DNA of 64,000 nt from a bacterium 1XD21-13 (GTDB taxonomy: Bacteria; Bacillota; Clostridia; Lachnospirales; Lachnospiraceae): contig QZDX01000018.1 of NCBI GenBank assembly GCA_009917555.1, positions 1-64,000 of the forward strand, given 5' to 3'. Each line of letters starts with the position of its first letter. Position 1 is the stretch's first letter. Positions 33,399 through 41,296 of the stretch are shown here, in pieces. Position numbers and translations under genes: made by a program. Under the pieces are notes generated by a model. It did no database searches. It saw nothing but the letters and a program-made list of their open reading frames with translations, and had not been told where the DNA came from.

Positions 33399-34315
33399 TG
33401 ACAATTAACACATTAAAAATTGAATTGACGTGCAACGGCAGAACGCTGGCGATGGGGCCGGGACTTGATATTGACATAACCAAAGTTTCCGGCCTTGAAT
33501 CTTCCGAACTGGAAATAAGCACGTCAGACAATGCACTGGTGGATGGGGTGTCTGTAGACGGTAAGAAAATAGGCAAGCGCCCCATCCACATTGAAGCGAA
33601 GTTCAAAAGTGGCCGCAATAACCCGGAAAACCGGGCTGCGGTCATTAAATTTTTTAACCCTAAGTATACCGGGAAAGCCCTGATCACAAATATGGGGATT
33701 TCCCGGAATATTGAATATGAACTGGAAGGATGGACGTTTGCGGAGCAGCGGAACCTTGACACAAGGCTGGGGATCATTGTGGATCTGATATGTCCGGATC
33801 CTTATATGCTGAATGTTGATAATTTTGGTAAGAACATGGCCCACTATACAAAGCAGTTTCATTTTCCGTGGCACTCTTTAGCAAGACGGGCCACAAATAA
33901 AAACCAGTACCCGGAGAAAGCAAGGGGGTTAATGCTGGGCGGCATGATTATGGGCTACAGGACGCTGCACAAGGAAGTTGTGCTTGCCAACGATGGGGAC
34001 GTTTCAACAGGTGTTCAGATTCAGTTTGTAGCGAAACGGGGAACTGTAAAGAATCCGAAAATCACCAGCGTAAAGACTGGTCAATTCATGCGGGTTGTGT
34101 GTGATATGGTGGCCGGTGATGTCCTGCTGATAGATACGAACCCACGCCATCAGGTCATTGAACTGAACGGGGTGAACTTCTACCACCACATTGACCGGCG
34201 ATCAGAACCTTTTGAACTGGAAGTTGGGGACAATTACCTTGAATATGACGCTGATGAAAATTACACGAATTTGGACGTGAATCTATATTACCGGCCTAAA
34301 TATTTGGGGGTGTGA
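33398..34315 (+). CDS. distal tail (Dit) family protein
   Basis: The 305-residue protein fits the siphovirus tail component/Dit group: KIELTCNGRTLAMGPGLDID at the start, KFKSGRNNPENRAAVIKFF, a central DLICPDPYMLN motif common in this family, and a C-terminal beta domain ending DVNLYYRPKYLGV. It should form the hub linking tube and baseplate. The following gene begins at once. Confidence 0.85.
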   Translation: MTINTLKIELTCNGRTLAMGPGLDIDITKVSGLESSELEISTSDNALVDGVSVDGKKIGKRPIHIEAKFKSGRNNPENRAAVIKFFNPKYTGKALITNMGISRNIEYELEGWTFAEQRNLDTRLGIIVDLICPDPYMLNVDNFGKNMAHYTKQFHFPWHSLARRATNKNQYPEKARGLMLGGMIMGYRTLHKEVVLANDGDVSTGVQIQFVAKRGTVKNPKITSVKTGQFMRVVCDMVAGDVLLIDTNPRHQVIELNGVNFYHHIDRRSEPFELEVGDNYLEYDADENYTNLDVNLYYRPKYLGV

Positions 34316-34317
34316 TT

Positions 34318-35412
34318 ATGCAGTTTATTATATTTGACAGCAGCTTCCAGACAACGGGATCCATCCGGGTATTCAATACGCTTTTATGGTATCGCAGGTA
34401 TTACAGCCCCGGTATATTTGAACTTCATGTACCGGCTGAATATTTTGACCTGATCAACAGCGGCAGGTATCTGTACAGGAATGACCGCACGGAATTGGGA
34501 GTGATCCGGGAAGTCAATTTCATGCGTGGAGATAAAAGCCAGAAAACAGCATACTGTAAAGGCTTTTTTGCTGAACACCTGCTGAACAATAACGTGATCT
34601 ACCCCACTTTTAACCGGACAGGGACACCGGAAGCGCTGGCCCGTGGGGTAATTGATCAGTATATTATCAATCCGGCCAACGCAGACAGGAAGATCAAACA
34701 CATTCAGCTGGGACAGCTGCAAGGCGGCGGCACTTCCATCGCCTTGCAGAATACCGGGGACAATGTGGGGGATCGCTTATATGACACGCTGAAAACACAG
34801 GAAATGTCACAGCGCCTTGTTTTTGATTATCTGGAAAATACGCTGACATATGAGGTTTGGAAGGGCCTTGACCGCACGGACACACAGACAGAAAACAGCT
34901 GGGCGATTTTTTCAGACAGCTTCAGGAACATAAAAAATGCACAGTATGACCGGGATGAATCGGATTGCAAAAATGTGGCATATGTGGCCGGAGAAGGTGA
35001 AGGATCCGCCCGGAAGGTGGTTGAAGTGGACATCCGGCAAAGTCCTGACGAAGAACGCCGGGAACTGTGGGTTGATGCTAGGGACTTGCAGCAACATTCC
35101 GACAATGTAAACTATACGGATGCACAATACAGGGATCTGCTGTTTCAGCGTGGTCTTGAAAAACTGGCTGACTATGCGGGCATTGAAAAGGTTGATAGTG
35201 ATGTGGATCCTGCTGCTAATCTCATTTACGGAACTGACTATGATTTAGGGGATCTGTGTACTTACAGGTACAGCGATGTGAATATAGAATGTTCAAAACG
35301 GATCACTGAAATTCAGGAAGTGTTGGAAGGTTCCAAAAGAACGTTGAGCGTTATTTTTGGGAATGACAGCGCAACGGATTTTAAAAAGATTATCAGAAAG
35401 GAGACAACATAA
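34318..35412 (+). CDS. siphovirus Gp37-like tail protein (ReqiPepy6 type)
   Basis: The ~364-residue protein matches the Siphovirus_ReqiPepy6_Gp37-like group: SSFQTTGSIRVFNTLLWYRR, FELHVPA, then ALQNTGDNVGDRLYDTLKTQ and DLGDLCTYRY. This is a tail-associated hub or Tal-like protein at the tail tip. ATG 34318 lies after TGGGGGTG and is preferred over GTG 34312, which overlaps the Dit gene. The next gene follows after 2 nt. Confidence 0.85.
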   Translation: MQFIIFDSSFQTTGSIRVFNTLLWYRRYYSPGIFELHVPAEYFDLINSGRYLYRNDRTELGVIREVNFMRGDKSQKTAYCKGFFAEHLLNNNVIYPTFNRTGTPEALARGVIDQYIINPANADRKIKHIQLGQLQGGGTSIALQNTGDNVGDRLYDTLKTQEMSQRLVFDYLENTLTYEVWKGLDRTDTQTENSWAIFSDSFRNIKNAQYDRDESDCKNVAYVAGEGEGSARKVVEVDIRQSPDEERRELWVDARDLQQHSDNVNYTDAQYRDLLFQRGLEKLADYAGIEKVDSDVDPAANLIYGTDYDLGDLCTYRYSDVNIECSKRITEIQEVLEGSKRTLSVIFGNDSATDFKKIIRKETT

Positions 35413-35414
35413 AA

Positions 35415-36530
35415 ATGGCTTTTAGATTTGGATATTTCGATTCAGAAATTATAGGGACAGACGATGAGGGGATGCCGATTTTTGACCGGGCTGAAACGTC
35501 TGACCTGTTCGCCCTTCTCTTTGCTAATTTAGTCAGTGACGGGGTTCTTGCCCTTCCGTCAAACTGTTTCCGGGTACGGGCTGCGGGGAATGGCCTGAAC
35601 CTTGAACTGGATCCGGGTTTTGGTATGGTGAAGGGACACTTCTGTTACAATGACGAAGTTGACCATTTAACCATAGAATCAGCACCGCAGCAGTATAACA
35701 GAATTGACCGGGTTGTTATGCGGTGCAACTATCTGGAAAGAATGGTTGAAATTTTAATAAAAACCGGTACAGAAGCGGCTAACCCTGTACCGCCTGAACT
35801 GATCCGGCCAGCAGCCGGTGACTATTTTGAATTATGCCTTGCAAATATCCGGTTGACCGCAGGGCAGAAAGTGATCACACAAAGCAGTATCACAGACACA
35901 CGGCCAGACAGCGCCGTTTGTGGCTACATTACGCAGCTGATTGACCATCTTGACACAGCTGTTTTCTTTGAACAGCTGAATAAATTCTATGAAGAATTTG
36001 TTGACAAGTCCAACACCAGCTATAAAGAGTTCACACAGATGGCGGCTGACGCTTTCAAAGCGTTCACGGATGACATATCACAGTATATTGCCACGCTGAA
36101 ACAGGACAGCACAGACGCATATAACAATTTACTGACCACCATGAACAACTTTTATACCACGCTTTCACAGCAGGGGCAGAACCTTCATGATCAGTATTCC
36201 GCTGAACTGTCTGAATATCTGACTGAACTTGAAACGAAAGGAAACAATGACCTGTTAGCAATCACGCAGCAGCTAATTCTTTTCAAGTCCACAAATGAAG
36301 CGGCTTTCCTTGAATGGTTTGAGCATATCAAGGGGACGCTGGGCGAAGATGCAGCCGGGGCCTTGCAGAACCAGACTGACGCACTGACAGCACAGGTTCA
36401 GGATCTTCAAAGTATGCTGATCAGTGGCATGGTACGGGCGAAGCTGAAAACGGATCAGAATGATTTCATAACAGACAGTACAGGAAAACCGCTGCTGATC
36501 GGCTGGCCGATCTGCGGTTGTAATAAATGA
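35415..36530 (+). CDS. baseplate / receptor-binding upper protein (BppU-like)
   Basis: The 371-residue protein has an N-terminal globular domain (GYFDSEIIGTDDEGMPIFDR; NCFRVRAAGNGLNLELDPGF; YNRIDRVVMRCNYLERMVEI) typical of baseplate proteins attached to Dit. Coiled-coil helices follow (about 200-340), then a short C-terminal piece (DSTGKPLLIGWPICGCNK). It probably carries the variable tip protein encoded next. No variable repeat is seen in it. Confidence 0.78.
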   Translation: MAFRFGYFDSEIIGTDDEGMPIFDRAETSDLFALLFANLVSDGVLALPSNCFRVRAAGNGLNLELDPGFGMVKGHFCYNDEVDHLTIESAPQQYNRIDRVVMRCNYLERMVEILIKTGTEAANPVPPELIRPAAGDYFELCLANIRLTAGQKVITQSSITDTRPDSAVCGYITQLIDHLDTAVFFEQLNKFYEEFVDKSNTSYKEFTQMAADAFKAFTDDISQYIATLKQDSTDAYNNLLTTMNNFYTTLSQQGQNLHDQYSAELSEYLTELETKGNNDLLAITQQLILFKSTNEAAFLEWFEHIKGTLGEDAAGALQNQTDALTAQVQDLQSMLISGMVRAKLKTDQNDFITDSTGKPLLIGWPICGCNK

Positions 36531-36549
36531 AACAGGAGGTAACACGACA

Positions 36550-38670
36550 ATGAATGAAGGAAAAACTTTTTTTGATTTACCACAGGCGCAGACCGTACCT
36601 GCTGGGAGCCGGTACGCCGTGGAAATGGGGGACGGTTCCGGGACTAAAAGCGTGACACATGAAGATGTGGTCAAGGCTGTGGGCGGGGATCTTCCGCTGG
36701 GCGATACAAAAGACCTTGAAACCATAGCAAAAGACAATTTTGTTAATGCAATCAATGAGATCAAGCGCCGGACAGATTCAGCGTCAGGCGGTGCGGCGAT
36801 CAGGGTGCTGACCACAGATCCGGCCCTGTATGGGCGTGTTGTATCAGTGACGGATGGCAAAACCACGCTGACCGGTTCCATGTCTTACACTGGTGAATGT
36901 ATGATAACCGGCATACTGATCAATGGCAATCTGACGGTATCTGCATCCACGGAAGAAGGGGTCACAGCTGAAACCACTGTCACGGTCACGAATTACGCCA
37001 CATATAGCGCCGAACTGGACACAAGGGGAGAATATAACCGTATAGACGTGAAAACGGCTGAAACGGGCTTATATGGACGTACAGTGACCGTTTCCAACGG
37101 TACGGACAGCGCAACGGGGACAATCGGAAATGACGGTACGGCAAAGATCCGCTTTTCCTTTTCCGGGGCGGTTACAGTGACCGCTTCCGATGGTACGAAC
37201 ACGGCCAGCGCTTCCCTGAACGTATCAGGGGAAAGTGTGGGTGTCTACAGTGTGGATCTGCAACTGTATCACTTGACCGTGACCACGGCTGACAAAAAGC
37301 TGAACGGGAAGATGGTCACACTGGTATGCGGAAGCCACAGCAGGACGGGAACTTTTGCGGGCGGTGTCGCAACTATCACCTTTGACAGTAATTTCATGGG
37401 TGAGTGTTTGATCGGTGCGTCAGACGGTTCCAGAACTGGCACGGTCAAGATCCATCCGGTTCCTTCCATGTATGCCTACAGTGTCACAATGACGCTTGCG
37501 GTTGTGTATTCTGCCCTGATTGATTTTTCAAAGTCTGCACCGGATAAAATGATCACTTATGCGGACGATGCGGAAGGTATGGAACACAGTTTTGCGTCAT
37601 GGCGTGATATGCCGATTTTTAAGGATATGCGGCCCTGTGTCCTGAAAAATGGGGAAGTGCTGTATTACCTGAATCCTGATAATTACACACAGAAAGCAGA
37701 CAGGACAGCCGCAGACATTACCACACTGGGGAATGATGTCATGCTGGAAATTCCCTACAGGGTGGGTTACAGTATTGAATGGCTGAACGCTGGAAAGAAT
37801 CTGCTGAAAGTGTCCGTGACCAATGAACCGGACAACGCAGCGTTCAAATATGACGCTTTCAGCCTTGACAGCTATAACGATTGTGACCGGATCTATATTG
37901 GTGTTTATAAAGGCCACTGTTCCGGGAATAAAGCATATTCCAGTTCAGGAAAAGCCGTCACCGTATCACAGACCATTGACACATTCAGAACATGGTGCAG
38001 GGCAAGGGGCGCAGGTTATCAGCAGCGCACATATGGCAGCTTGAAACTGATGCAGTGCCTTTTCATTATCAGTCATGGCACATTAAACAGTCAGGCGGCT
38101 GTGGGAACCGGATATGTGAAAAGCAGTCACAGCGCTGGCGTTAATACTGGCGGTACAAATGCGTATGGTTTTGACAGTGAAGTGATCCGCACTTCTGCCC
38201 CGTCCTATATGACCGATCAGGAACATCAGGTGAAATGTTTGGGCCTTGAAGATTTTTGGGGGAATTATTGGGAATTTATTGACGGCCTGACTTCTGACGC
38301 AAACAGAAACGTGATGACCTGCGATATTGCAAAGGACTTTGTCACCAACGGAACCGGCTATAAAAATAACGGAAACGGCGGTGTGACAGTGAATATTGCG
38401 AACTATATGAAGTTACCGCAGGGCGGCAGCGATGCAGGTTTTACAGCCCGTGACGTATCAGGATCAGACAGCACCTATTTTACCGATTATGCTTATTTGT
38501 CTGCGTCCTGTCTTGCTATTTTCGGTGGTAGTTGGACTAATGCTCTTCATGCGGGCGCTTTTCGGCTGTATGTGTATAATGCTTTTTCGTTATCGATTGT
38601 GTATGTCGGGTGTCGCCTGATGTTTATGCACAAAGAGGAACCGAAAGAAACAGAGGAAGAAGCCGCCTAA
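36550..38670 (+). CDS. DGR-diversified tail tip / receptor-binding protein with C-type-lectin-like domain
   Basis: The 706-residue protein begins with a tail-attachment segment. Three or more Ig-like/beta-sandwich repeats follow (about 85-320; TTDPALYGRVVSVTDGKTTL, KTAETGLYGRTVTVSNG, TTADKKLNGKMVTLVCG). A C-terminal FGE-sulfatase/C-type-lectin-like domain covers about 330-690: DFWGNYWEFIDGL, then FGGSWTNALHAGAFRL and VGCRLM, the usual framework of DGR targets. Residues 637-690 are encoded by the variable repeat. AACAGGAGGTAACACG precedes the ATG. The stop codon lies in the loop of a terminator. It should bind the host surface and be re-diversified by the RT at 39048. Confidence 0.92.
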   Translation: MNEGKTFFDLPQAQTVPAGSRYAVEMGDGSGTKSVTHEDVVKAVGGDLPLGDTKDLETIAKDNFVNAINEIKRRTDSASGGAAIRVLTTDPALYGRVVSVTDGKTTLTGSMSYTGECMITGILINGNLTVSASTEEGVTAETTVTVTNYATYSAELDTRGEYNRIDVKTAETGLYGRTVTVSNGTDSATGTIGNDGTAKIRFSFSGAVTVTASDGTNTASASLNVSGESVGVYSVDLQLYHLTVTTADKKLNGKMVTLVCGSHSRTGTFAGGVATITFDSNFMGECLIGASDGSRTGTVKIHPVPSMYAYSVTMTLAVVYSALIDFSKSAPDKMITYADDAEGMEHSFASWRDMPIFKDMRPCVLKNGEVLYYLNPDNYTQKADRTAADITTLGNDVMLEIPYRVGYSIEWLNAGKNLLKVSVTNEPDNAAFKYDAFSLDSYNDCDRIYIGVYKGHCSGNKAYSSSGKAVTVSQTIDTFRTWCRARGAGYQQRTYGSLKLMQCLFIISHGTLNSQAAVGTGYVKSSHSAGVNTGGTNAYGFDSEVIRTSAPSYMTDQEHQVKCLGLEDFWGNYWEFIDGLTSDANRNVMTCDIAKDFVTNGTGYKNNGNGGVTVNIANYMKLPQGGSDAGFTARDVSGSDSTYFTDYAYLSASCLAIFGGSWTNALHAGAFRLYVYNAFSLSIVYVGCRLMFMHKEEPKETEEEAA
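38458..38619 (+). repeat. DGR variable repeat (VR)
   Basis: From 38484 to 38619 VR aligns without gaps (offset 291) to the template at 38775-38910. Counted by hand, 20 of 136 positions differ, all at template adenines (12 A to G, 5 A to T, 3 A to C), while 100 non-A positions are identical. Upstream, 38458-38469 aligns to 38751-38762 at offset 293, again with changes only at A. The 14-nt stretch 38470-38483 faces a 12-A run. The 3' end, TGTCGGGTGTCGCCT, is the probable initiation (IMH) site. Confidence 0.95.
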
Positions 38671-38683
38671 AAAGCGGCTTTTT
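38660..38683 (+). terminator. terminator hairpin downstream of VR
   Basis: AAGCCGC (38660-38666) pairs with GCGGCTT (38674-38680), with a T-run after. The stop codon of the variable protein is in the loop. It lies 41 nt beyond VR; hairpins downstream of VR assist retrohoming in other DGRs, so it may serve both termination and homing. The T-run ends before the template repeat, so template and RT may need read-through or their own promoter. Confidence 0.8.
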
Positions 38684-38750
38684 AATATAACTAAAAACCG
38701 GGTAGTGAAAGCATGACATAAAGTTGATTTTTACATTCACTTATTGCCAT

Positions 38751-38910
38751 TAAAGAACAGACAAAAAAAAAAAACGATTATACTAATTTGTATACGTCCT
38801 GTCTTACTATTTTCAGTGGTAATTGGAATAATGCTCTTAATGCAGGCACTTTTCAACTGAATGTGAATAATACTTTTTCGTTATCGAATGTGAATGTCGG
38901 GTGTCACCTA
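38751..38910 (+). repeat. DGR template repeat (TR), non-coding, with a 12-A tract
   Basis: The template is rich in AAT and ACT codons when read in the VR frame (10 AAT codons), the usual design that lets A-mutagenesis reach many residues without creating stops. A run of 12 A's spans 38763-38774. The 3' end TGTCGGGTGTCACCT (IMH*) differs from VR by one A. It lies 80 nt after the terminator and ends 137 nt before the RT start. Confidence 0.95.
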
Positions 38911-39047
38911 TTGTTTTCCACAATAGATATTTTTTAAACACGGTGAACTTCCACTACCCTGCCACTAGGCAAAACACAAAGAATCCCGTTATCTGTATTA
39001 GTAGCAGAAGCGAACGTTCAGGGGACGGAAAACATCAGGGGTGTTGC

Positions 39048-40166
39048 ATGAAAAGACATGGTGATATTTTTTATAAAATTTGCGCCATGGAAAACCTACG
39101 GGAAGCACACCGAAATGCCAGAAAAGATAAATTGTTTTATAAAGAAGTCAAGATGGTTGATCAGGATCCTGACAAGTACCTGAAAGAAATTCAGGAAATG
39201 TTGCTGAATGATACTTACGAAGTGTCAGAATACACGGTGTCGATCATCAATGACAAAGGCAAGGAACGAGAACTTGAAAAACTTCCATACTTTCCAGACA
39301 GGATCATTCAATGGGCGATTATGCTACAGATTGAACCGATCTTCATGGAAACGTTTTGCACTCATACCTGTGCATCCATAAAGGACAGAGGGATCAGCAA
39401 GGCCCTTGAACTTCTTCATGGGTATCTGGAAGATGTACCCGGTACACAATACTGTCTGAAAATTGATGTCAGAAAATTCTATCCTAGTATAGATCATGAT
39501 ATTTTGAAGCAGCTGCTGGCCCGCAAGATTAAAGACCAGCGGCTGCTTTCACTATTGTATAAAATTGTTGACAGTGTTCCCGGTACTGGCGTACCGATTG
39601 GATCCTATCTTTCACAATACCTTGCGAATTTTTATCTGGCATATTTTGACCACTATTTGAAGGAAGAACTGCATCAAAGGTATGTGGTGCGGTATATGGA
39701 TGACATTATCATATTATCGGACAGCAAGGAACAGCTACATGAGGTCAGAAGAAAGATGGGTGAATATCTGGAAACACGTCTGAACCTTGTTTTGAAAGAC
39801 AACTGGCAAGTCTTTCCTGTAGATGTCCGTGGTATTGATTTTATAGGGTTCCGCTGTTTCCACGGCTACACGCTGTTACGGAAACGAACCTGTATAAAGT
39901 TTAAAAATATAATGCGCCGGATTCAGAAAAAGCAGGAAGCCGGACTTCTGATCAGTTATTCAGAATTTTGTTCAGCTAATTCATATTGCGGATGGCTGGA
40001 TATGTGCAATGGCTACAGGCTGAAAGAAAAATATATTGTACCGGTTGCGCCGTCCCTGATGCGGTACTATGAAGAAGTTATTGCTGACGGGAAAAAGAAT
40101 AAGGTTGTGAAAATCAACAAATATAGAAAGAAGCTAGAAAAGAAAGGATTGGTGAAAGCTGCATGA
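39048..40166 (+). CDS. DGR reverse transcriptase
   Basis: The 372-residue RT copies the template RNA with errors opposite adenine. It shows LKIDVRKFYPSIDH (catalytic Asp140), IGSYLSQ at 184-190 (the DGR-type [I/L/V]GxxxSQ in place of the retroviral/group II QGxxxSP), RYMDDIIIL with YMDD at 216-219, and GIDFIGFR. No maturase, endonuclease or protease domain is attached. ATG 39048 follows CAGGGGTG; the longer frame to 38901 would run into the template and is rejected. No Avd-like accessory gene lies between VR, TR and RT. Confidence 0.96.
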   Translation: MKRHGDIFYKICAMENLREAHRNARKDKLFYKEVKMVDQDPDKYLKEIQEMLLNDTYEVSEYTVSIINDKGKERELEKLPYFPDRIIQWAIMLQIEPIFMETFCTHTCASIKDRGISKALELLHGYLEDVPGTQYCLKIDVRKFYPSIDHDILKQLLARKIKDQRLLSLLYKIVDSVPGTGVPIGSYLSQYLANFYLAYFDHYLKEELHQRYVVRYMDDIIILSDSKEQLHEVRRKMGEYLETRLNLVLKDNWQVFPVDVRGIDFIGFRCFHGYTLLRKRTCIKFKNIMRRIQKKQEAGLLISYSEFCSANSYCGWLDMCNGYRLKEKYIVPVAPSLMRYYEEVIADGKKNKVVKINKYRKKLEKKGLVKAA

Positions 40167-40459
40167 AAGATTTAGGAATCAGACAGGGAAGCGCCGCCTT
40201 TGCCGTTCCGGTGGTTGTTATGCCGGATGCGGTGTATGTCCACAAGGATATACAGAAGGTGGAGCCGCAGGAGGGAATGGAGAACGCCGGGGACGTGTAC
40301 CAGTATCACGAATTTGTATATGAACCTGACGAATACATTCAGCTGATCGGAAGTGAAAACGACACACTGAAAAAGAATCTGTCCAGTATGTCGGAAGAAC
40401 TGACCAGCACACAGATGGCATTGACAGAAGTTTTTGAAATGATAGGGGGTGCAGAATAA
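40163..40459 (+). CDS. hypothetical phage protein after the RT (98 aa)
   Basis: The 98-residue acidic protein has an N-terminal beta portion (GSAAFAVPVVVMPDAVYVHK) and a C-terminal coiled-coil helix (SENDTLKKNLSSMSEELTST). It overlaps the RT stop by 4 nt (ATGA) and the XkdX-like gene by one base. Proteins of this sort precede XkdX in many Clostridial prophages, so it is more likely a tail/tail-fibre accessory than a DGR component. It is not Avd-like in sequence. Confidence 0.6.
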   Translation: MKDLGIRQGSAAFAVPVVVMPDAVYVHKDIQKVEPQEGMENAGDVYQYHEFVYEPDEYIQLIGSENDTLKKNLSSMSEELTSTQMALTEVFEMIGGAE

Positions 40460-40578
40460 TGAGCATGATGGCAAAGGTTTATGCTGACCTGATCCGCAAG
40501 GGTAAAAAGACGGTCAAGGACGTTCCCAAAAGTTTGCAGAAGGAAGTCAAGGCGCTGCTGGCGGGTGACACAAAATGA
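40459..40578 (+). CDS. XkdX-family small phage protein (39 aa)
   Basis: The 39-residue peptide (VYADLIRKGKKTVKDVPKSL) matches the short XkdX family found after tail-fibre genes in PBSX-type phages. Its role is unknown. ATG 40459 overlaps the previous stop by one base, after a GATAGGGGGTG ribosome site. Confidence 0.75.
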   Translation: MSMMAKVYADLIRKGKKTVKDVPKSLQKEVKALLAGDTK

Positions 40579-40628
40579 TCCTGCTGGAAGTCCTGCTTTA
40601 TTTCATACTGGGAAAGGGGGTGGATAAT

Positions 40629-40757
40629 ATGGCAATCGTTTATGCGCTGCTGATCATCAAAGGCAAGAAAACCTATGGTGATGTTCCGGCAAAGCTGAAA
40701 GAACAGGTCAAGGAAGTTCTGATTGACATGGAAGTGCCTGAACTGGCCGCAGATTGA
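40629..40757 (+). CDS. second XkdX-like small protein (42 aa)
   Basis: The peptide VYALLIIKGKKTYGDVPAKL aligns to the preceding XkdX protein over its first 30 residues, so the two are tandem paralogues. ATG 40629 follows AAAGGGGGTGG with ideal spacing. The frame also opens at 40575 (18 extra hydrophobic residues, ATGA overlap), which is less well supported. Confidence 0.65.
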   Translation: MAIVYALLIIKGKKTYGDVPAKLKEQVKEVLIDMEVPELAAD

Positions 40758-40797
40758 TTTTTTCAGCTACATGGACAAATTATCAAAGACACACGTT

Positions 40798-40843
40798 AAA
40801 GCACCTATATGACGTTATATGAGCGTCAGACGGGTGCTTTTTC
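40798..40843 (+). terminator. hairpin with T-run before holin
   Basis: AAAGCACC (40798-40805) with GGGTGCTTT (40832-40840), and inner GACG (40811-40814) with CGTC (40824-40827), form a two-part stem followed by T's. It separates the tail/DGR genes from the lysis pair and may delay lysis by attenuation. Confidence 0.75.
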
Positions 40844-40867
40844 CGTGTGCAGAAAGGATGGAAAGAC

Positions 40868-41296
40868 ATGAAAATGAAACTTTTAACTTTTATCGGTGTA
40901 GTTGGAAGCTGGATCGCTTCCCTGTTCGGGGGCTGGGATGCCGCACTGGTGACGCTGCTGATCTTCATGGGAATTGATTATGTGACAGGTCTGATCGTTG
41001 CCGGGGTATTTAAGGCCAGCGAAAAGACAGAGAACGGCGCACTGGAAAGCACAGCAGGATGGAAAGGTCTTTGCAGAAAAGGCGTGACCTTGCTTGTGGT
41101 TTTGGTGGCGTGTCGGCTGGATCTGGTCATGGGTTCCAACTTTATCAGGGATGCCGTGGTGATCGCATTTATCGCAAATGAAACTATTTCAATTATCGAA
41201 AATGCCGGTCTTATGGGGATCCCCATTCCCGCAGTTATCACAAAGGCCATCGAAGTGCTGAAAAGCAAAGCAGAAAGTGAAGGTGATCACCAGTGA
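40868..41296 (+). CDS. holin, phage_holin_4 (TcdE-like) family
   Basis: The 142-residue protein has three to four hydrophobic segments (FIGVVGSWIASLFGGWDAAL; LLIFMGIDYVTGLIVAGVF; GVTLLVVLVACRLDLVMGSN; IRDAVVIAFIANETISIIEN), the pattern of toxin-secretion/phage lysis holins of this family. It should open the membrane at the end of infection. ATG 40868 follows AGAAAGGATGGAAAG. The amidase gene starts at its stop codon. Confidence 0.92.
   Translation: MKMKLLTFIGVVGSWIASLFGGWDAALVTLLIFMGIDYVTGLIVAGVFKASEKTENGALESTAGWKGLCRKGVTLLVVLVACRLDLVMGSNFIRDAVVIAFIANETISIIENAGLMGIPIPAVITKAIEVLKSKAESEGDHQ

Noticed and set aside
38901..39047. N-terminal extension of the RT frame.
   Set aside because: It starts inside the template repeat end and lacks a ribosome site; ATG 39048 with CAGGGGTG gives a normal DGR RT length.
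40163..40459. The gene after the RT as a DGR accessory (Avd).
   Set aside because: It lacks the basic four-helix-bundle character of Avd and resembles proteins that precede XkdX in prophages without DGRs.
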